This document shows, one piece after another, positions 6,801-9,492 of a stretch of DNA of 9,492 bases. Under the pieces are notes generated by a model. The model ran no database searches and was not told the origin of the DNA. It saw only the letters and a list, made by a program, of their open reading frames with translations. The position numbers and the translations under genes were made by a program. The stretch covers positions 1-9,492 of the forward strand of contig CAIXUF010001497.1 of NCBI GenBank assembly GCA_903922535.1, in the 5' to 3' direction. The stretch's first letter is position 1, and each line of letters starts with the position of its first letter. The DNA is from Candidatus Hydrogenedentota bacterium. GTDB lineage: Bacteria; Hydrogenedentota; Hydrogenedentia; Hydrogenedentiales; CAITNO01.

Positions 6801-6962
6801 CTCCTCGATGCCATAGTCGTCCACAAACAAATGCCAGGGACCGGTCAGATCGGCCGGTGGCCGCAAGGCCGGCGCGGACGGATCCGCACCCAGTGTGAGA
6901 CTGAGCAGCGCAAGAAACGTGAACATTCGGAGAAGCCCTCCTGCGGCGGCGGTCAGCCGCAT
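3900..6962 (-). CDS. Large exported fusion: beta-propeller plus family-10-like TIM-barrel glycoside hydrolase
   Basis: The product has 1020 residues from ATG 6962. Residues 1-26 are a signal peptide (two arginines, then a hydrophobic core ending TLGA). Residues about 45-400 are a propeller homologous to the 1953-3473 protein, sharing VDDYGIEE, EKPWEG, YRMWYHS, HNNILI, ERRYK and S-x-D-G-x-H-W boxes. Residues about 404-490 are the same beta-sandwich tail, ending in LYSF. After a linker, residues about 515-885 form a TIM-barrel like GHL10/DUF187-type family 10 glycosylhydrolases: RIMYNDDGCDTR (520-531), FWSCR (621-625), YDIDGIDLDWFR (693-704, acidic residues D699 and D701), LISCRIP, DILVLGGD and DGIYTFNLYP. 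Residues about 900-1020 look like a final beta-sandwich. Both halves suggest extracellular glycan cleavage; the substrate is unknown. The start is uncertain: ATG 6926 has a better Shine-Dalgarno but leaves a very short, uncharged signal. No frameshift is seen across the junction. Confidence 0.85.
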   Translation of the reverse strand: MRLTAAAGGLLRMFTFLALLSLTLGADPSAPALRPPADLTGPWHLFVDDYGIEEKTKVSRAYHAFEKSPSNPVLVPEKPWEGSTVYLYGTVLPAEDGNGYRMWYHSWAGGEYHILYATSPDGLHWTKPDLGLVTFDGTTHNNILIRRTKEDHNPQVIYTPWDPAPERRYKLMNWDYGRTPPKNTVPGYYGACSPDGIHWTDAPKEPVLRDPIGDVGNFTWDAHAARYIGYPKEFTDVRGFRRRCVGFDETKDFESWPAPSLVLTPDEYDDRWAAQPGQHTDFYGLCGFAYESQYLGFLWIFRITAAGDDGPVFAELVSSRDGVHWTRQDAPRPPVLPLGPAGAWDSGMIYTANSPLVEGNTVKLYYGGFDATHAVDSAKGAIGLATLRKDGFASLDAGAEEGIVTTTPVRNPGAVLAVNFATHDGGSMRVELVDEKNAVIDGYGREDCLPLSGDSVNQPVQWKTKGALPETPENLRLRFILQNSSLYSFNAGAQPANLDHPGSAADMKQARKEAAWRKRRIMYNDDGCDTRPFATPEEFLALRLRQLAGTQVDTICYCTGGGGLFWAHVPKVGEALGEFVSAGDEQYVKDLVSGLLALEKLGTDPLAEAVKFGHEQGMETFWSCRMNNIEDSFAPWSRSRWKREHPGYLFGAPEDWGKYEMTDPRKWWAALDYAEPEVRGHLLRIFGDVFARYDIDGIDLDWFRSPRFFRETNEDQPVTAEHLAMMNDFVRNVRALADHTAAQRGRPFLISCRIPLSVERCRAVGLDVNTWLDEDLVDILVLGGDLGPMAMAAQLRSMTELAHKYHVPAVANICGSGLQPAHTYYTKEAWYGAAMNAWNTGVDGIYTFNLYPTEPIEQYNKIGSPDTLKGLDKIYAIDPIEPRDFWGFDRAGLVVPDRLPIKLVPNAGVTARLPVGEDIAANAPDGKTPHAVLRIRVSAAAQGDQLHVTLNGTDLGIAAPEEALSPATAPAWFQLVPPLKEIHAGDNVLEIRLETPRSSGGPILMDRIELNVSYQEAAKS
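6937..6942 (-). promoter_or_regulatory. Alternative ribosome binding site inside the 3900-6962 gene
   Basis: AGGAGG (minus strand) lies 10 nt before an in-frame ATG at 6926. The preferred start at 6962 has only AAAGGGGG (6972-6979), 9 nt upstream. The strong motif favours 6926. The signal peptide favours 6962, since starting at 6926 removes both arginines and leaves only about 13 hydrophobic residues before the cleavage region. Both starts may be used. Confidence 0.4.
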
Positions 6963-7061
6963 CAAAAAGTGCCCCCTTTGTCTGCGGGGCTGGGGCAGTA
7001 TAGAGGTGCGGGGGGCTCTGGATAAAGTGCCGGGCGGAAAACACGGAATCCCCCCCAGGCA

Positions 7062-7116
7062 GTGGCATGGGCGTCCCACCCATGTTCCGGAAACACGGGC
7101 GGTACGCCTGTGCCAC
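7062..7116. repeat. 55-bp near-perfect intergenic palindrome
   Basis: GTGGCATGGGCG (7062-7073) pairs with CGCCTGTGCCAC (7105-7116), and the symmetry continues inward through the centre near 7089, with a minority of mismatches, mostly transitions. It lies in the 232-bp gap between the phosphoesterase stop and the fusion gene start. It has no T-run and is not a standard terminator. Palindromes of this type are common between genes in planctomycete-like genomes (from memory). It may be another REP-like dispersed repeat. Confidence 0.65.
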
Positions 7117-7194
7117 GGGTAAGACGCCACAAAACAGCCCGCGGGGATGCCCCCGTTTCCACGGGAGTGGCAGGCGCTCCCGGTGTTTGTTGCC

Positions 7195-8412
7195 TTATCC
7201 CGTGACCGTGATGGTTCCCGTCATCTGCTCGTGGCCGCTGCCGCAGAAGACGTCGCAGTGGAACTCGAAGGTGCCGGTCTTGTCCGGCGTGACCGCAACC
7301 TGGCTGGTCTTGTCCGGCTCAATGGTTGCGCGAAGGTTCAAATCAGGGCAGTTGAAGCCATGTTTCCGGTCCAGTGATGTGAACTCCAGGATCACGGGCA
7401 CGCCTTTCTTCAGGGCGATGTTGCTGGGGGAGTACTCGAATTTCTTCGCCGTGATCTTGATGATCTCCGGGCCGCCCGAAGCGGCAACTTTGCCGGTGTC
7501 GGCGAGGTGCATTTCCGTGAGTGCATACTCCGGCCCGGCGGCTTTGGCGTCGACCTGGCGATAGCCCAGTCCCTTGTGGGGATGGTCCGGATCCCATGGA
7601 ATCGGGGCCTTCTTGGGCGCCGACATCGGCGCGGGCAGGGGGTACATCATGCCCATGGCGGAATGGTGGCCGATGGGTCCGGTCATGTGGTGGTTTTCCT
7701 GGTGGATGTGCCCGTAGAGGACTGCGGTGTTCTTGTAGGGCATCAGGAGATCCAGCGCCCTGGCCCCGTCGTGCGTGGCCCAGTCCCACTGCGGCGCCAG
7801 ATCAAAAAGCGGCCGGTGCGTCAGGACCACGATGCGCGTCCCGGGATCGTGCTTCTTCAAGTCGTCCGACAGCCATTGCAGTTGGGCCTCCCCAAGGACG
7901 CCGGACGGATCGGAAACGTTGTCCAGCGCGATGAAATGCACGCCTTTATGGTCAAAGCTGTAGTGGGTTTCGCCGAAGAATTCCTTGAATGCCGCACCCG
8001 CATCAAGGGACGCGTCATGCTCCCCCGCCAGGAATTTCACCTCCTTTACCCGCAGCGCCTTGATAACTTCGCGGAACCCGGTCATCCGCGCGCGGCGTTC
8101 CTTGTCGTCGTCGGTGGTGTGGGTCAGGTCGCCGGTGAACACGACGAAATCCGGCTGCTGCGGCAGTGCGTTGATCCGCTCAAGGGCCTTTGGAAGTGTG
8201 CCTTTCGCATCCGGATTGATCTCCGCCTTGTCGAAACCCCAGTGCGTGTCCGAAAGCTGGATGAAGCAAAAATCGCCGCCGTCCTGCTTCGGGGCTTCGG
8301 CAGCCGATGCCTCCGGTGCAACCCCGGCAAACCCGGAAACGGTGATAATCCCGCCCGTGCCCGCCACGCTGGCCATCTTGAGAAAACCTCTTCTGCTGAT
8401 TCCCGTGTTCAT
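7195..8412 (-). CDS. Tat-exported metallophosphoesterase with C-terminal CuA-type cupredoxin domain
   Basis: The product has 405 residues. ATG 8412 is chosen because AGGAGG (8418-8423) lies 5 nt upstream and a twin-arginine signal follows: SRRGFLK (6-12), then a hydrophobic stretch to about residue 38. Residues about 48-240 are a calcineurin-like phosphoesterase with D55-x-H57, GD (94-95), GEHD (130-133), H199 in LTHRP, and GHIH (234-237). The usual GNHD is GEHD here, replacing a metal-binding Asn with Glu. Residues about 315-405 are a cupredoxin with H351, C386, C390, H394 and M397. Their spacing (35, 4, 4, 3) equals the CuA site of cytochrome oxidase subunit II. The protein should fold with metals in the cytoplasm and be exported, perhaps as a redox-linked phosphatase or an electron carrier. 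The substrate is unknown. Downstream is the 55-bp palindrome; no clear terminator is seen. Confidence 0.9.
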   Translation of the reverse strand: MNTGISRRGFLKMASVAGTGGIITVSGFAGVAPEASAAEAPKQDGGDFCFIQLSDTHWGFDKAEINPDAKGTLPKALERINALPQQPDFVVFTGDLTHTTDDDKERRARMTGFREVIKALRVKEVKFLAGEHDASLDAGAAFKEFFGETHYSFDHKGVHFIALDNVSDPSGVLGEAQLQWLSDDLKKHDPGTRIVVLTHRPLFDLAPQWDWATHDGARALDLLMPYKNTAVLYGHIHQENHHMTGPIGHHSAMGMMYPLPAPMSAPKKAPIPWDPDHPHKGLGYRQVDAKAAGPEYALTEMHLADTGKVAASGGPEIIKITAKKFEYSPSNIALKKGVPVILEFTSLDRKHGFNCPDLNLRATIEPDKTSQVAVTPDKTGTFEFHCDVFCGSGHEQMTGTITVTG

Positions 8413-8605
8413 GCTTGCCTCCTTTCGGCATTGCTGTTGTCGGATGCCTCGACTTGGAAACAAAAACAGGCCGGCTCAAACTTCAGAATGACTGCCTAGA
8501 TGGACGGCCAGGACAATAGGTCACGTCCGGCGGATGACCCCGCTGCGCATCCATTTCGTCCACAAATTCCATGATATTGGGTGCCTTGACCCCCGTCCTT
8601 CACGG

Positions 8606-9492
8606 TTAATTCACTCCCGCCGGCTGAAAGCGGAAGTCGCCGGCTCCGCTGTCCGTCTTCCCCGCCGCGCAGGCGAACAACGGCTGGCGGCCCACGCGGG
8701 CCAGTGTCTTCGCCACGCGCTCCGGACGGCCCCAGTCGGACCAGTCAATCCCGTGCATGGGAAGCAGCATGCAGTTGTCCGCCGCGTGCCGAAGGAGATC
8801 CCGGGCAAAATCCGCCGGCGCGATACGCTCGTAAAGGCGCGCAAGCACCTCCGGCTCGCACGTCGGGTTGAACATGCCCTGGCGAATGGCGCGGAGCACC
8901 ATGAGGAACGCGTCAAGACTGGACATCATCTCGGGAAGATGCCTGCGCCCCAACTCCCAAAGCGTCTTGGCGCGGACGGCAATGACCATTGTGTTCCACA
9001 GGTAACCGCTCCGCCACAGCATATGGGCCTCGGCCCGTCCCGGTTTCTCCAGTATCATGCTCACGTTCATCGCCCCAAGCGCCGCCGCCCCCGGGCTTGC
9101 CGACTTTCCGCCCGTTTCCGGGCCAATCCACCCGTAGTCCGTTTCCGGGCCGTCTGGAACGGCCCCGACAAGGACAATCCGGTCCCGGTGAGATTCGGCA
9201 AGATCCGCTGCGCGGCCCGCCAACTGGCAGAAGGCCGTTTCCGGATACACAAAATGGTCTGAAGGAAAACAGACGAGGGTCGCCTCGGGGTCACTCAGCA
9301 GCGCATAGGCCGCCGGCAGAAACACGCCGGCCGCCGTGCCCGCGTCCCCGGGCTGTTCAATGACCCGGCCGGGAAGACGATACACCGCCTTCGCCAGGTG
9401 CCTGCGGTGCCCCTCGCCGATGATGGTCAGAACATTCCTCCGGCTGACAACCGAACAGGCGCGGTCGAGCGTGTGCTGGAGCATGGAGCGCG
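8606..9492 (-). CDS. Mannose-1-phosphate guanylyltransferase-like nucleotidyltransferase, N-terminus cut by right edge
   Basis: The frame runs from the right edge to TAA at 8606 and gives 294 whole codons before the stop. The visible protein begins RSMLQHTLDRA, which normally follows about 40-50 residues carrying the nucleotide-binding GGxGxR and PKQF motifs, so those lie beyond the window. Conserved parts present are FPSDHFVYPE (sugar nucleotidyltransferase Asp, in place of LPADH), VLVGAVPDGPETDYGWIGPE, ILEKPGRAEAHMLWRSGYLWNTMV, and GIDWSDWGRPERV near the C-terminus. This set matches the mannose-1-phosphate guanylyltransferase family, which makes GDP-mannose from GTP and mannose-1-phosphate in the cytoplasm. 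There is no C-terminal isomerase domain, so it is a single-function form. Other sugar-1-phosphates or nucleotides are possible. It is 193 bp upstream of the phosphoesterase gene on the same strand, with no visible terminator between them. Confidence 0.85.
   Translation of the reverse strand, partial: RSMLQHTLDRACSVVSRRNVLTIIGEGHRRHLAKAVYRLPGRVIEQPGDAGTAAGVFLPAAYALLSDPEATLVCFPSDHFVYPETAFCQLAGRAADLAESHRDRIVLVGAVPDGPETDYGWIGPETGGKSASPGAAALGAMNVSMILEKPGRAEAHMLWRSGYLWNTMVIAVRAKTLWELGRRHLPEMMSSLDAFLMVLRAIRQGMFNPTCEPEVLARLYERIAPADFARDLLRHAADNCMLLPMHGIDWSDWGRPERVAKTLARVGRQPLFACAAGKTDSGAGDFRFQPAGVN

Noticed and set aside
7117..7194. Intrinsic terminator after the phosphoesterase gene
   Set aside because: On the minus strand a CGGGG-GCAT-CCCCG stem is followed by a short T-run only eight or so bases later. 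The stem is short and displaced from the T-run, so support is too weak.
7507..8499. A 330-codon open frame on the plus strand
   Set aside because: It is antisense to the phosphoesterase gene, which has a strong ribosome binding site, Tat signal and full metal-binding motifs.

Overview
The window is GC-rich (about 60% by eye) and comes from a bacterium with many exported carbohydrate-active proteins, long intergenic gaps and abundant intergenic palindromes. Gene style suggests a Hydrogenedentota, Planctomycetota, Lentisphaerota or similar genome. That placement is inferred from family resemblance only; there is no rRNA or marker gene to fix it.

Layout, left to right. 1-499 (minus) is the N-terminal part of a secreted, jelly-roll-containing protein that runs off the left edge. 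500-872 is a divergent intergenic region. 873-1307 (plus) is a small exported protein followed by a clear intrinsic terminator. 1414-1861 is a palindromic, MITE-like element with 19-bp terminal inverted repeats and a 5-bp direct repeat at its borders. It carries two inverted REP-type hairpins. Next to it are a duplicated copy of a gene end and a second REP-like inverted repeat. 1953-3473 (minus) is an exported beta-propeller glycosidase-like protein. 3474-3899 is a gene-free tract full of short degenerate repeats. 3900-6962 (minus) is a 1020-residue exported protein that joins a paralogue of the preceding propeller protein to a family-10-like TIM-barrel glycoside hydrolase module. 7062-7116 is a 55-bp near-perfect palindrome. 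7195-8412 (minus) is a Tat-exported metallophosphoesterase with a C-terminal CuA-type cupredoxin domain. 8606-9492 (minus) is a mannose-1-phosphate guanylyltransferase-like enzyme cut by the right edge.

Four consecutive genes lie on the minus strand, but gaps of about 190, 230 and 430 bp containing repeats argue against a tight operon. The two propeller proteins probably act on related polysaccharides outside the cytoplasm, and the nucleotidyltransferase would feed activated mannose to glycan synthesis; this link is inference. The most unusual items are the phosphoesterase-CuA fusion, the propeller/TIM-barrel fusion beside its stand-alone paralogue, and the structured MITE-like element.
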